A stretch of DNA of 64,000 bases from Myxococcales bacterium (GTDB taxonomy: Bacteria; Myxococcota; UBA796; SXON01): NCBI GenBank assembly GCA_009692585.1, contig SHYX01000011.1:45339-109338 (forward strand), given 5' to 3'. Both the position numbers and the translations under genes were made by a program. The notes beneath the pieces are model-generated. The model worked only from the letters and a program-made list of their open reading frames with translations, had not been told where the DNA came from and made no database searches. Shown here piece by piece: positions 44,830 to 52,919 of the stretch. Position 1 is the first letter of the stretch. Every line of letters starts with the position of its first letter.

Positions 44830-47586
44830 ATGCCCCCCTCCCGCCGCGGCTTCCTGCAAGGCGTCCTCGGCACCTCGGCCGCCGTGGCGCTGGCGCCGGA
44901 CGCGGTGGCCGCGTCCGAAACGGCCACCGGCGATAGCGAGGCCCCCATCTCCTTGTGGGTCAATGGCGAGGCCCGGACGCTCGCCGTGTCGGGCACGCTC
45001 ACGGCCCTCGAGTTCGTCCGGGAAAAACTGGGCCTCACCGGCGCCAAGGAGGGGTGTGGCCACGGCGCGTGCGGTGCGTGCACCGTGCTCGTGGACGGCG
45101 CGCCGATCGCCAGTTGCCTCCTCCCCGCCACCAGCCTGCACGCGCGCACGCTCCACACCATCGAAGGCTTCGCGACGGGCGGCCAACTCCACCCCATGCA
45201 GCGTGCCTTTGCCGCCGAAGACGCCCTACAGTGCGGTTACTGCACGCCGGGCTTCGTCACCGAGGCCATCGCCTTCATGGCCGCGTGGCGGCTGGAAAAC
45301 GGCACCACGACGCCCGACCGCTCCCGCATCGCCGTGGCGTTGGCCGGCCACCTGTGTCGGTGCGGCGCGTACGACAACATCTACCGGGCGGTCGCGGGTG
45401 CGTGCGCCGGAGCCTACGACGCCGAGACCGGGCCGCCACCCCGGGTCGAGGCCCACGACAAGGTCACCGGCGCCGCGCGATACACGGTCGATGTATCGGT
45501 TGAAGGCCAGCTCTCCGGCGGGTTTGTCTGCTCACCGCACGCCCACGCGCGGCTGGTTCGTATCGACGCGGAAGACGCGCTGGCGATTCCTGGTGTCCGC
45601 GGCCTGTATCCGCTGATGGAGCCCGGCCACAAGGCGCGCTACGTGGGCCAGGAAGTCGCGATCCTCGCCGCCGACTCCCGGGAGGCGCTGCGGGAGGGAA
45701 TGCGCGCAGTCAGGGTGGAGTGGGTGTTGCTCACGCCCGTGCTGAGCTTCGCCGCGGCCCGCGCGGCCGACGCGCCCCTCGTCTTCGAGCCGAAAGAAAA
45801 ACCCATGTCGGGTGCCGAATTGCCAGTGCCAGCGGGAAAAGCCTCCGGCAACCTCCGCGGTCCGAACTCGATCTCCATCCTCATGGACGAGGCCGGCGCC
45901 GACCGCGCGGTGGCCGATCCCACCAACGTCGTCGTCCACGAGAGTTTCCGCACCGCCACTCAGTGTCACACCGCCCTGGAGCCCCACGCCGTCCTCGCCG
46001 TCTGGCGCGACGAGGGGCTGGATGTCTGGCTCAGCACCCAGGCCGTCGACGCCATGGCAGAGGAGATCGGGGAGGCCTTCGAGCTCACGCGGGAGCGTGT
46101 CCGCGTCCACAGCCATCACACCGGCGGCGGCTTCGGAGGCAAAGCCAACTTCGACGTCCAGATTCGTGGATGTATCGCACTTGCCAAGCAGCTCGGTCGG
46201 CCGGTCCGGGTGGCGCTGGAGCGGCACGAGGAGCTGACCATCGCGCTGCGAGCCGGCCACACCGCCGAGTTCCACCTGGCGGCCACCCCCGAGGGTGCAC
46301 CCGCAGGCCTGGTGATCAAGGGCTGGGCCGACGGCGGCGCCAGCGTGGGCAACAGCCTCGGCATCTTCGCCCGCTTGATGTACCCCTATCCGAAGAAACG
46401 CGTCCAGGAATGGGACGTACTGAGCCACGGCCCACCCACCCGGGCGATGCGCGCTCCCGGCGGACCGGCCGGGCACTTCGCGCTCGAGGCCACCATGGAC
46501 AGCCTCGCGCGCGCGCTGGGCAAAGAACCGCTGGCGCTTCGACGGGCGTGGGACAAGAACCCCGAGCGCCAGCGCCTGTACGATCGTGTCGAGGCCCTGT
46601 CGTGGTGGAAGGACCGGCCGCAGGGCCCCGGGAGCGGCCGCTTCCGGCGTGGGGTCGGCCTCGCCTCCGGGGTGTGGATGTATTTCGTGCAGTCCAACAC
46701 CCAGGTGCTCGCGGAGTCGTCACCGGCGGGGTTCACCCTGCGCTGCGCGACCCAGGACATCGGCAACGGCTCGCGCACGGTCATGGCGGAGCGCGCCGCG
46801 CAGAATCTCGGTGTTCCCCGCGAGTACGTGCGCGTCGAGATCGGCGAGTCGACCTACCCCACCGGGCCGATGGCCGCCGGGAGTCGATCGGTCGGGTCGC
46901 TCATCCCGGCCGTTGACGACGCCCTCGACCACCTCACCACCGACCTGGTCCGGGCCGCGGGGCGCGCCTTCGGATTGACGAAGCCGAAGCTCGCGGTGGG
47001 CGGGGTCGCGCACCAGGGCGGCCTCAAACGCTGGGACGAGCTGCTGCCGACCCTCCCGCGTTTCCAACGCATCGGGCGTCGGCTCCCTGACGACATCCCG
47101 TACTTCCTGCCCTTCGCGATCGGCGGGCTCGCCATCGGCAAGCGGCTCGGAGCGTCGGTGCAGCTCGCCGAGGTCGAGGTCGACACCCGGCTGGGCCGGA
47201 CGAAGCTCCTGCGGACGTGGTCGGGGCTCGCGGTCGGGACCATCGCCACCCCCATGCTTGCCCGCTCCCAGGTGTGCGGCGGGGTGATCATGGGCATCGG
47301 CGCCGCGCTGTACGAGGAGCGACTGCTCGACCCGCACACCGGAGGGCTGGTGTCCGCCAACCTCGAGGACTACCGGATCCCGGGGATCGGCGACGTCCCC
47401 GAGATGGAGGTGGTCTTCGACGAAGGCGGCTTCGACAATGTCGGCGCCGGCGGCATCGGTCTGGCCGAGCTGTGTACGGTGCCGGTGGCGGCGAGCATCG
47501 CGAGCGCTGTGCACGCGGCGACGGGGTGGGCTCCTCGGCACCTCCCGATACGGCCGGACCGCATGCTCGCGGGGGTGCCATCATGA
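44830..47586 (+). CDS. Tat-exported fused 2Fe-2S / molybdopterin dehydrogenase (xanthine-oxidase family)
   Basis: 918 aa. A twin-Arg signal (PPSRRGFLQGVLGTSAAVAL) is followed by a two-cluster [2Fe-2S] domain (about residues 38-195: 'EGCGHGACGACTVLVDG', 'QCGYCTPGF', 'HLCRCGAYDNIYR') and then a molybdenum-pterin domain up to the end with 'HHTGGGFGGKANFD', 'DIGNGSRTVMAERAAQNLG' and the catalytic-Glu region 'GAGGIGLAELCTVPVAASIA'. The family is PaoA/PaoC (periplasmic aldehyde oxidoreductase), here as one polypeptide. It likely oxidises an aldehyde in the periplasm. The FAD subunit gene overlaps its stop (ATGA). No XdhC/PaoD-type cofactor inserter is nearby. Confidence 0.88.
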   Translation: MPPSRRGFLQGVLGTSAAVALAPDAVAASETATGDSEAPISLWVNGEARTLAVSGTLTALEFVREKLGLTGAKEGCGHGACGACTVLVDGAPIASCLLPATSLHARTLHTIEGFATGGQLHPMQRAFAAEDALQCGYCTPGFVTEAIAFMAAWRLENGTTTPDRSRIAVALAGHLCRCGAYDNIYRAVAGACAGAYDAETGPPPRVEAHDKVTGAARYTVDVSVEGQLSGGFVCSPHAHARLVRIDAEDALAIPGVRGLYPLMEPGHKARYVGQEVAILAADSREALREGMRAVRVEWVLLTPVLSFAAARAADAPLVFEPKEKPMSGAELPVPAGKASGNLRGPNSISILMDEAGADRAVADPTNVVVHESFRTATQCHTALEPHAVLAVWRDEGLDVWLSTQAVDAMAEEIGEAFELTRERVRVHSHHTGGGFGGKANFDVQIRGCIALAKQLGRPVRVALERHEELTIALRAGHTAEFHLAATPEGAPAGLVIKGWADGGASVGNSLGIFARLMYPYPKKRVQEWDVLSHGPPTRAMRAPGGPAGHFALEATMDSLARALGKEPLALRRAWDKNPERQRLYDRVEALSWWKDRPQGPGSGRFRRGVGLASGVWMYFVQSNTQVLAESSPAGFTLRCATQDIGNGSRTVMAERAAQNLGVPREYVRVEIGESTYPTGPMAAGSRSVGSLIPAVDDALDHLTTDLVRAAGRAFGLTKPKLAVGGVAHQGGLKRWDELLPTLPRFQRIGRRLPDDIPYFLPFAIGGLAIGKRLGASVQLAEVEVDTRLGRTKLLRTWSGLAVGTIATPMLARSQVCGGVIMGIGAALYEERLLDPHTGGLVSANLEDYRIPGIGDVPEMEVVFDEGGFDNVGAGGIGLAELCTVPVAASIASAVHAATGWAPRHLPIRPDRMLAGVPS

Positions 47587-48509
47587 ACGAGGTCCGCTAC
47601 CCCACCGCGCAATCCCAGGCCGTCTGGGGTCACCGCCGCGCCGGCGGCACCGACGTGATGGACCGACTCCGTCACGGACGAATCGCCGGCCCGCTCGTCG
47701 ATCTGCGGGATGTACCCGGCCTCGAAGGGCTGGTGGCGCTTCCGGACGGCAGCGTCGAGGTAGGCGCGAAAGTGACCCTCGCGCGCCTGGCGACCGACGC
47801 CCGAGTCCGGGCAGCCTGGCCGGGCCTCGCCGACGCCGCCGGGGGACTGGCAACGCCGCAGATCCGTCAGGTGGCCACGGTGGGCGGGAGTCTGCTCCAA
47901 CGTACACGCTGTGCGTGGTTCCGGAGTCCCGACTTCCGTTGTCACAAGTCGGGCGGCGCGGGTTGCCCGGCGCTGGCCGCCGACCACCACTGGAACAGCA
48001 TCTTCGGGGGGGGCGGACCCTGCGTCGCCCCGCACCCGAGCACGCTGGCGGTGGCGCTCCTGGCCTTCGACGCGCTGGTCCTGGCTGACGGCCGCGGTGC
48101 GCTCACCGTGCCCGAGCTCTACGGCGACGGCCAGGCCCCGGACCGCGAGCACACGCTCACCGACGAGCAGTTCGTCGTCGGGATCCGTCTCCCCGCGCCG
48201 CTGCCGGGCGCGACGTCCGGCTGGTTCCGCACCGCCTCCCGGGCTCGGGCCGAGTGGCCGTTGGTCGAGGCCGTGATCCGCGTGGTCCCGGGCGGGATGC
48301 GCGTGGCAGTCGGTGGGGTGGCGCCGGTGCCGATGCGCCTGCCGGCGGTCGAGGCCGCCCTGGAAGCCGGCGAGGGCGTCGCGGCCAGCGCCAAGGCGAG
48401 CGCCGGCGCCCACACGAACCCGGGCTCCGCGTACAAGGCCGCGCTGCTGCAGGCAACGATCGAGACGCTGCTGGAGCGGCTCTTCGCACCGCGGGGGTCC
48501 GCTCCATGA
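47583..48509 (+). CDS. FAD-binding and [4Fe-4S] subunit of the molybdenum dehydrogenase (PaoB-like)
   Basis: 308 aa, ATG inside the previous stop. Front: 'AGGTDVMDRLRHGRIAGPLV' (FAD-binding GGT), then 'PQIRQVATVGGSLLQRTRCA', with Cys in the pattern C-x9-C-x7-C-x18-C ('RCAWFRSPDFRCHKSGGAGC', then C in 'GGGGPC'), followed by 'VAPHPSTLAVALLAFDALVL'. This matches PaoB of the E. coli periplasmic aldehyde oxidoreductase, whose insert binds a [4Fe-4S] cluster. It has no signal, so it would be carried out by the Tat-dependent partner. Overlaps the next gene by ATGA. Confidence 0.86.
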   Translation: MNEVRYPTAQSQAVWGHRRAGGTDVMDRLRHGRIAGPLVDLRDVPGLEGLVALPDGSVEVGAKVTLARLATDARVRAAWPGLADAAGGLATPQIRQVATVGGSLLQRTRCAWFRSPDFRCHKSGGAGCPALAADHHWNSIFGGGGPCVAPHPSTLAVALLAFDALVLADGRGALTVPELYGDGQAPDREHTLTDEQFVVGIRLPAPLPGATSGWFRTASRARAEWPLVEAVIRVVPGGMRVAVGGVAPVPMRLPAVEAALEAGEGVAASAKASAGAHTNPGSAYKAALLQATIETLLERLFAPRGSAP

Positions 48510-48730
48510 TCGCTATGTGCCACCACCTGCGTAGCAAGGCGCTCATGGCCTTCGACATGCTCGGCGAAGACGAGCTCCAGGCGGTCTACACCCACAATGA
48601 GGTGCCGTGGTCGTGCAGCAGTACCGGTCGCAACACCGGCCCCGACGACGACCTCTGCGCTCCGGAGCGTTGCGCGCCCGGCCGCGGGTGTTTCCGCCCC
48701 TCACCCCGCCTGGTCAGGCGGCAGTCGTAG
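48506..48730 (+). CDS. 74-aa Cys-rich small protein coupled to the FAD subunit
   Basis: ATGA overlap with the FAD subunit. It starts MIAMCHHLRSKALMAFDMLG and contains five Cys (C5 and four in 'WSCSSTGRNTGPDDDLCAPE' to 'RCAPGRGCFR'). No signal peptide. The set of C-terminal Cys within about 25 residues could bind a metal or an iron-sulphur cluster. It is located between the two molybdenum-enzyme gene groups and overlaps or abuts both, so it may serve as a maturation factor. Not recognised. Confidence 0.62.
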   Translation: MIAMCHHLRSKALMAFDMLGEDELQAVYTHNEVPWSCSSTGRNTGPDDDLCAPERCAPGRGCFRPSPRLVRRQS

Positions 48731-48731
48731 C

Positions 48732-49214
48732 GTGCCCAGGGACCTGGTGCTGGAGCTGGTGGTCAACGCCGAGCCGGTCCGCCGCTTCGTTCCGGCGAAC
48801 CGATCCCTCCTGGAGCTGCTCCGGGACGAACTTCGCCTGACGGGCACCAAGCACGGCTGCGACGTCGGCGACTGCGGCGCCTGTACGGTCCTGGTGGACG
48901 GAGAGCCCAGACTGTCGTGCATCACCCTGGCCGCGGACTGCGCCGGCGCGACCGTGGAGACCATCGAGTCCGTGGCCGCTGGCGGTGCCCTAGACCCGGT
49001 ACAGACGGCGTTCGACACGCATGTCGCGGCCCAGTGTGGCTATTGCACGCCCGGCTTCGTGATGACCCTCCGACACCTGTTCGTCGAGAACCTCGACGCG
49101 AGCGAGGCCGAACTGAAGACGGCGCTCGGAAGCAACATCTGCCGTTGCACCGGCTACGTGAAGATCCTCACGGCTGCCCGCGACGCCCAGCGGCGCCTCC
49201 AGGGGCTCCGGTGA
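48732..49214 (+). CDS. hcrC: 4-hydroxybenzoyl-CoA reductase, [2Fe-2S] gamma subunit (HcrC/HbaB)
   Basis: 160 aa (Thauera HcrC is 161). The GTG at 48732 starts VPRDLVLELVVNAEPVRRF. Two clusters: 'HGCDVGDCGACTVLVDGEPR' and 'QCGYCTPGFVMTLRHLF' with 'NICRCTGYVKIL'. It passes electrons from the molybdenum site to the FAD/4Fe-4S subunit. It starts directly after the stop of the 74-aa gene and overlaps hcrA by GTGA. The order small-large-medium is that of hbaBCD. Confidence 0.85.
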   Translation: MPRDLVLELVVNAEPVRRFVPANRSLLELLRDELRLTGTKHGCDVGDCGACTVLVDGEPRLSCITLAADCAGATVETIESVAAGGALDPVQTAFDTHVAAQCGYCTPGFVMTLRHLFVENLDASEAELKTALGSNICRCTGYVKILTAARDAQRRLQGLR

Positions 49215-51541
49215 ACGTTCGTCAGCCCGAGCCGGTGCCGAGCCCGCTCGGCGCCTACCAGGGCAAGATCGACGGCCACGAGCGGATCACCGGACAGGCC
49301 ATCTTCGTGGCGGACATGACGCTGCCACGGATGGTGCACGCGAAGTTCGTCCGGTCAATCCACGCGCATGCGACCCTGGTCAGCATCCGCCTGGACGCGG
49401 CCCTCGCCATCCCCGGCGTCGTCGGCGCGTGCATCGGTGAGGACCTGCCCAAGCGTTACGGGGTGATTCCCGTGGCCCAGGACGAGACCGCGCTGGCCGT
49501 CGGCAAGGTCCGATATATCGGTGAGCCGATCGTTTGTATCGCTGCGGTGGACGAGGAGACGGCGCATCGCGCCTGCGCGGCGGTCGTGGTGGAGTACGCA
49601 CCCCTCGAAGCCGTGCTCACGATCGATGCCGCCCTGGATCCGTCCAAGCCGGTCATCCACGAATACAGCCGCAAGCCGTCCAACGTGTTGCGTCGTGTGT
49701 TTCAGAACTACGGAGATGTCGACGCTGGCTTTGCGGCGGCGGCGGTGGTGCTCGAAGAACGATTCGACTACCCAGGGAGCACCCACGTCGCCCTCGAAAC
49801 GCACGCGGCCCTCGCGCGCCCAGAACCCCATGGAAAGCTGACGCTCTGGAGCAGCACCCAGAATCCGCACTACGTCCACCGCGACGTCGCGCGGGTCCTC
49901 GGCCTGCGGCAGCAGGACGTGCGGCTCATCAAACCGGCGGTGGGCGCTGGCTACGGCGGAAAGTGCGATCCGTTCTGTACGGATATCTGCGCCGCCTTCC
50001 TGGCCCGGAAACTGGGACGGCCGGTGCGCATCGTGCTGGAGCGGGAGGAGGTGTTCTACGCCCACCGCGGCCGGCACCCCACGCGAATGTGGCTCAAGAT
50101 GGGTTTTGCGACAGACGGGAGCATCACCGCCATCGATTTTCGGGCCTGGGCCGACGGCGGCGCCTATGCCAGCTACGGCGTGGTGACGAGCTACTATCTC
50201 GGAGTGTTCATGACACTGCCGTACAAGCTTGATAACTATCGCTTCGAGTCGCACCGACTCTACACCAACAAACCTCCGTGCGGTCCCAAACGAGGACACG
50301 GCGCCGTGCAGCCCCGTTTTGCGCTGGAGCTGATGATGGACCAGGCGGCGGCGCGGCTGGGACTCGATGCCGTGACCCTCCGCCGCGCCTCCACGATCGA
50401 GGCGAACCATGAGACCTGCAACGGGTTGGTGATCACCTCCGTCGGCGTCCGGGAGTGCATCGACGCGGTCGTCACCGCGAGCGACTACCATCGGCGAAAA
50501 GGCAAGCTTGGTCCGGGCCGCGGGCTCGGCCTTGCGGTGAGCGCCTATATGTGCGGGGCGCTGCACCCGGTGTATCAGAACGACATGCCGCACTCGACGG
50601 TGTCGATCAAGATCGACCGCTCGGGCGAGGTGACCGTCTTTGCGGGCACCGCCGACATCGGGCAGGGCAGCACCCACATGCTCGCGGCGCTCGTCGCCGG
50701 TGAGCTTGGTCTCCACGCTTCCGACATCCGCGTGGTCGAAGGGGACACGAGTCTGACCCCCGTCGACCTGGGGAGTTACAGCTCGCGGGTCACCTTCATG
50801 GCTGGAAATGCGGCGTTGGCGGCCGTGGCACCGCTGCGGGCGCGTATCGCCAATGCGGTGGCGGGCAAGCTCGGTTGTCCCCCGTCGGCTGTGCAGTTCG
50901 GCCGCGCCGGAAGTCCAGAGCGCGGCCACGGTCCGCGGGTCGGGACTGATACATCTGATATATCGTGGGTGGATGCGGTCAGCCTGAGTGAAGAGGCTTC
51001 GGGACCGCTGATCCACGCCGAAGGCTACACCCCCCCGAAGATTGGCAGCCGCTTCCGCCGGCAGTCGGTGGGGCCCTCCCCCGCGTACTCGTTCACGGCG
51101 CAGGTCGCGGAGGTGACCGTAGACGACGAGACGGGCGTGGTCAAGGTGGAGCGCATCTGGGTGGCCCACGACTGCGGACGCGTGCTCAACCGCGCCATCG
51201 CCGAAGGGCAGGTCGAGGGCTGCGTGTACATGGGCGTCGGCGAAGCCCTTGCCGAGGAGCAGCGCTACGACGGCGGGCGCATGACCGCGCCGAGCCTCCT
51301 GGAATACAAGCTCCCGACCATCCACGAGTGCCCGGAGATCGAGGTCTTCTTCATCGAGTCCCACGACCCGGGTGGACCGCATGGCGCCAAGGAGGTCGGC
51401 GAGGGGCCGCAGCTCTGCACCGTTCCCGCGATCGCCAACGCCATCACCGACGCCACGGGTCTGCGGCTGCGCGAGGCGCCGTTCACGCCGGAGCGGGTCC
51501 TGCGGGCCATCGAGCGTTCACGGCGCCAGGGTTCGGGCTGA
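49211..51541 (+). CDS. hcrA: 4-hydroxybenzoyl-CoA reductase, molybdenum alpha subunit (HcrA/HbaC)
   Basis: 776 aa (family about 769), GTG inside the hcrC stop. Molybdenum-pterin family blocks: 'ERITGQAIFVADMTLPRMVH', 'PAVGAGYGGKCDPFCTDICA', 'GTADIGQGSTHMLAALVAGE' and the catalytic-Glu segment 'GAKEVGEGPQLCTVPAIANA'. It removes the phenolic OH of 4-hydroxybenzoyl-CoA to form benzoyl-CoA using a low-potential donor. Assigned to HcrA because the adjacent beta subunit has the HcrB-specific cluster insert. Overlaps hcrB (TGATG). Confidence 0.84.
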   Translation: MNVRQPEPVPSPLGAYQGKIDGHERITGQAIFVADMTLPRMVHAKFVRSIHAHATLVSIRLDAALAIPGVVGACIGEDLPKRYGVIPVAQDETALAVGKVRYIGEPIVCIAAVDEETAHRACAAVVVEYAPLEAVLTIDAALDPSKPVIHEYSRKPSNVLRRVFQNYGDVDAGFAAAAVVLEERFDYPGSTHVALETHAALARPEPHGKLTLWSSTQNPHYVHRDVARVLGLRQQDVRLIKPAVGAGYGGKCDPFCTDICAAFLARKLGRPVRIVLEREEVFYAHRGRHPTRMWLKMGFATDGSITAIDFRAWADGGAYASYGVVTSYYLGVFMTLPYKLDNYRFESHRLYTNKPPCGPKRGHGAVQPRFALELMMDQAAARLGLDAVTLRRASTIEANHETCNGLVITSVGVRECIDAVVTASDYHRRKGKLGPGRGLGLAVSAYMCGALHPVYQNDMPHSTVSIKIDRSGEVTVFAGTADIGQGSTHMLAALVAGELGLHASDIRVVEGDTSLTPVDLGSYSSRVTFMAGNAALAAVAPLRARIANAVAGKLGCPPSAVQFGRAGSPERGHGPRVGTDTSDISWVDAVSLSEEASGPLIHAEGYTPPKIGSRFRRQSVGPSPAYSFTAQVAEVTVDDETGVVKVERIWVAHDCGRVLNRAIAEGQVEGCVYMGVGEALAEEQRYDGGRMTAPSLLEYKLPTIHECPEIEVFFIESHDPGGPHGAKEVGEGPQLCTVPAIANAITDATGLRLREAPFTPERVLRAIERSRRQGSG

Positions 51542-52458
51542 TGCTCCCGTTCCCACGATTCAGCTTCGAGGCACCCGACACCGTGGACGAAGCGGTGCGA
51601 TTGGCCGCGTCCCCAGGCGCGATGCTCTTGTCCGGGGGCACCGACCTGCTGCCGTCTGTGAAACATCGCTTGTTTCAGCCGGAGCTGCTGGTCAGCACCC
51701 GCCGACTGAGTGAGCTGCGGGTGTGCTCGGTCCGGGCGGACGGCACCCTGACGCTGGGCGCAGGACTCCGACTCCGCGAGCTGGCGCGGAATGCAGAGGT
51801 GCGCGCCCGGATCCCGGCGCTCGCGGCGGCCGCGGCAACCGTCGCCACGCCCACGATTCAGCGGATGGGCACCCTCGGCGGGAACGTGATGCTTGATACA
51901 CGGTGTATGTATTACAACCAGCCCGCGGGCTGGCGTGCGGCGCTGGGCGGCTGCCTCAAGTGTGAGGGCACCGTGTGTCACGTCGCGCCCAAGGGGGTGG
52001 GCTGCTACGCGGCGCACAGCGCCGACACGGTCCCGGTGCTGCACCTGGTCGGGGCGACGGCGCGGTTTTTCACGGCGACGGGGGAGCTGAGCATCCCCAT
52101 CGCGGCGTTGTACGGCGACGACGGGCGCACGTGGTTACGGTCGCCGCCGGGAGCGTTGCTGGTCAGCGTTGAAATCCCACCGGCAAAGGCGCCGATTGCC
52201 TATCGAAAGCTGCGCCAGCGCGGGGCCATTGACTACGGCCTGGTGCTCACTGCGGTCACCCGCGACGCGGCCGGCTTCCGAGCGGTGCTCTCCGCGGTCG
52301 GGCCGCGCCCCGTCGAAGTGTCCGGCGCGACGGCGGAGGCGCTGGTAGATGCCGCGATGGCCGCCGTCCAGCCCCTGGCGACGCATCAGCAGGCGGTGCC
52401 CTGGCGGCGGAAGATGGTGAAGGTCGAGCTGATGCGGGCAATCGGCGAGTTGGTCTGA
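51541..52458 (+). CDS. hcrB: 4-hydroxybenzoyl-CoA reductase, FAD and [4Fe-4S] beta subunit (HcrB/HbaD)
   Basis: 305 aa starting MLPFPRFSFEAPDTVDEAVR. FAD-binding 'LLSGGTDLLPSVKHRL' and 'ATPTIQRMGTLGGNVML' are followed by the insert with four Cys spaced C-x15-C-x7-C-x8-C (RC, GGC, TVC, VGC), exactly the HcrB pattern (Cys122, 138, 146, 155 in the Thauera enzyme) that holds the extra [4Fe-4S] cluster. This is the best evidence for a true 4-hydroxybenzoyl-CoA reductase rather than another xanthine-oxidase relative. It is the last gene of the run; beyond it lies a decayed ATPase. Confidence 0.88.
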   Translation: MLPFPRFSFEAPDTVDEAVRLAASPGAMLLSGGTDLLPSVKHRLFQPELLVSTRRLSELRVCSVRADGTLTLGAGLRLRELARNAEVRARIPALAAAAATVATPTIQRMGTLGGNVMLDTRCMYYNQPAGWRAALGGCLKCEGTVCHVAPKGVGCYAAHSADTVPVLHLVGATARFFTATGELSIPIAALYGDDGRTWLRSPPGALLVSVEIPPAKAPIAYRKLRQRGAIDYGLVLTAVTRDAAGFRAVLSAVGPRPVEVSGATAEALVDAAMAAVQPLATHQQAVPWRRKMVKVELMRAIGELV

Positions 52459-52483
52459 TACCGGGGGACCGACGGCGGCCAAC

Positions 52484-52777
52484 TGCGTCCATCGCGGCCA
52501 GCGCGGCTTCGGCCGTGTAGACGACGGCACCATGCCCCGCTTCCGTCCGGTCGAGCCGCACGATGCGCAGGGTGTCGTCCTTGGCGGCGATGAAGTGCTC
52601 GCAGGCGATGCGGATGCACTCCTCGCGATGCGTGGTGGCGAAGATCTGCCCGATGGTGGACGAGCGCAGCAGGGTCCAGACCTGCCCCAGGACGGACCGC
52701 TGAAAGCCGTTGTCGATCTCGTCGATATACAAATTCGTGGCCCGCAGCGCGACGGGGATGGCGAACTCAAGGGAGCG
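52484..52777 (-). pseudogene. Tail of an AAA ATPase (SMC/OLD-like), decayed
   Basis: Minus-strand sequence 'SLEFAIPVALRATNLYIDEI' then 'DNGFQRSVLGQVWTLLRSST', 'IGQIFATTHREECIRIACEH' and 'LRIVRLDRTEAGHGAVVYTA' is the Walker-B and H-switch part of an OLD/SMC-like ATPase. Upstream the frame is lost (no Walker A or N-terminus) and downstream the normal stop is missing: the frame continues antisense into hcrB. About 98 codons of homologous sequence remain. Other than this fragment, the 460-nt stretch between hcrB and sat has nothing I can support. Confidence 0.65.
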
Positions 52778-52919
52778 GCAGGGACCGGATCAGGACGGCC
52801 TGCGTTCCTGGACACACGCCCACGTGGTGCCCGCACCGTCGCCACGCGGCAGGGACAGAGCACAGGGCCCACGGCCCGTCGCGATGGCCCGGCGACCGGG
52901 CCTGGCCCGGGCGGCCGCC

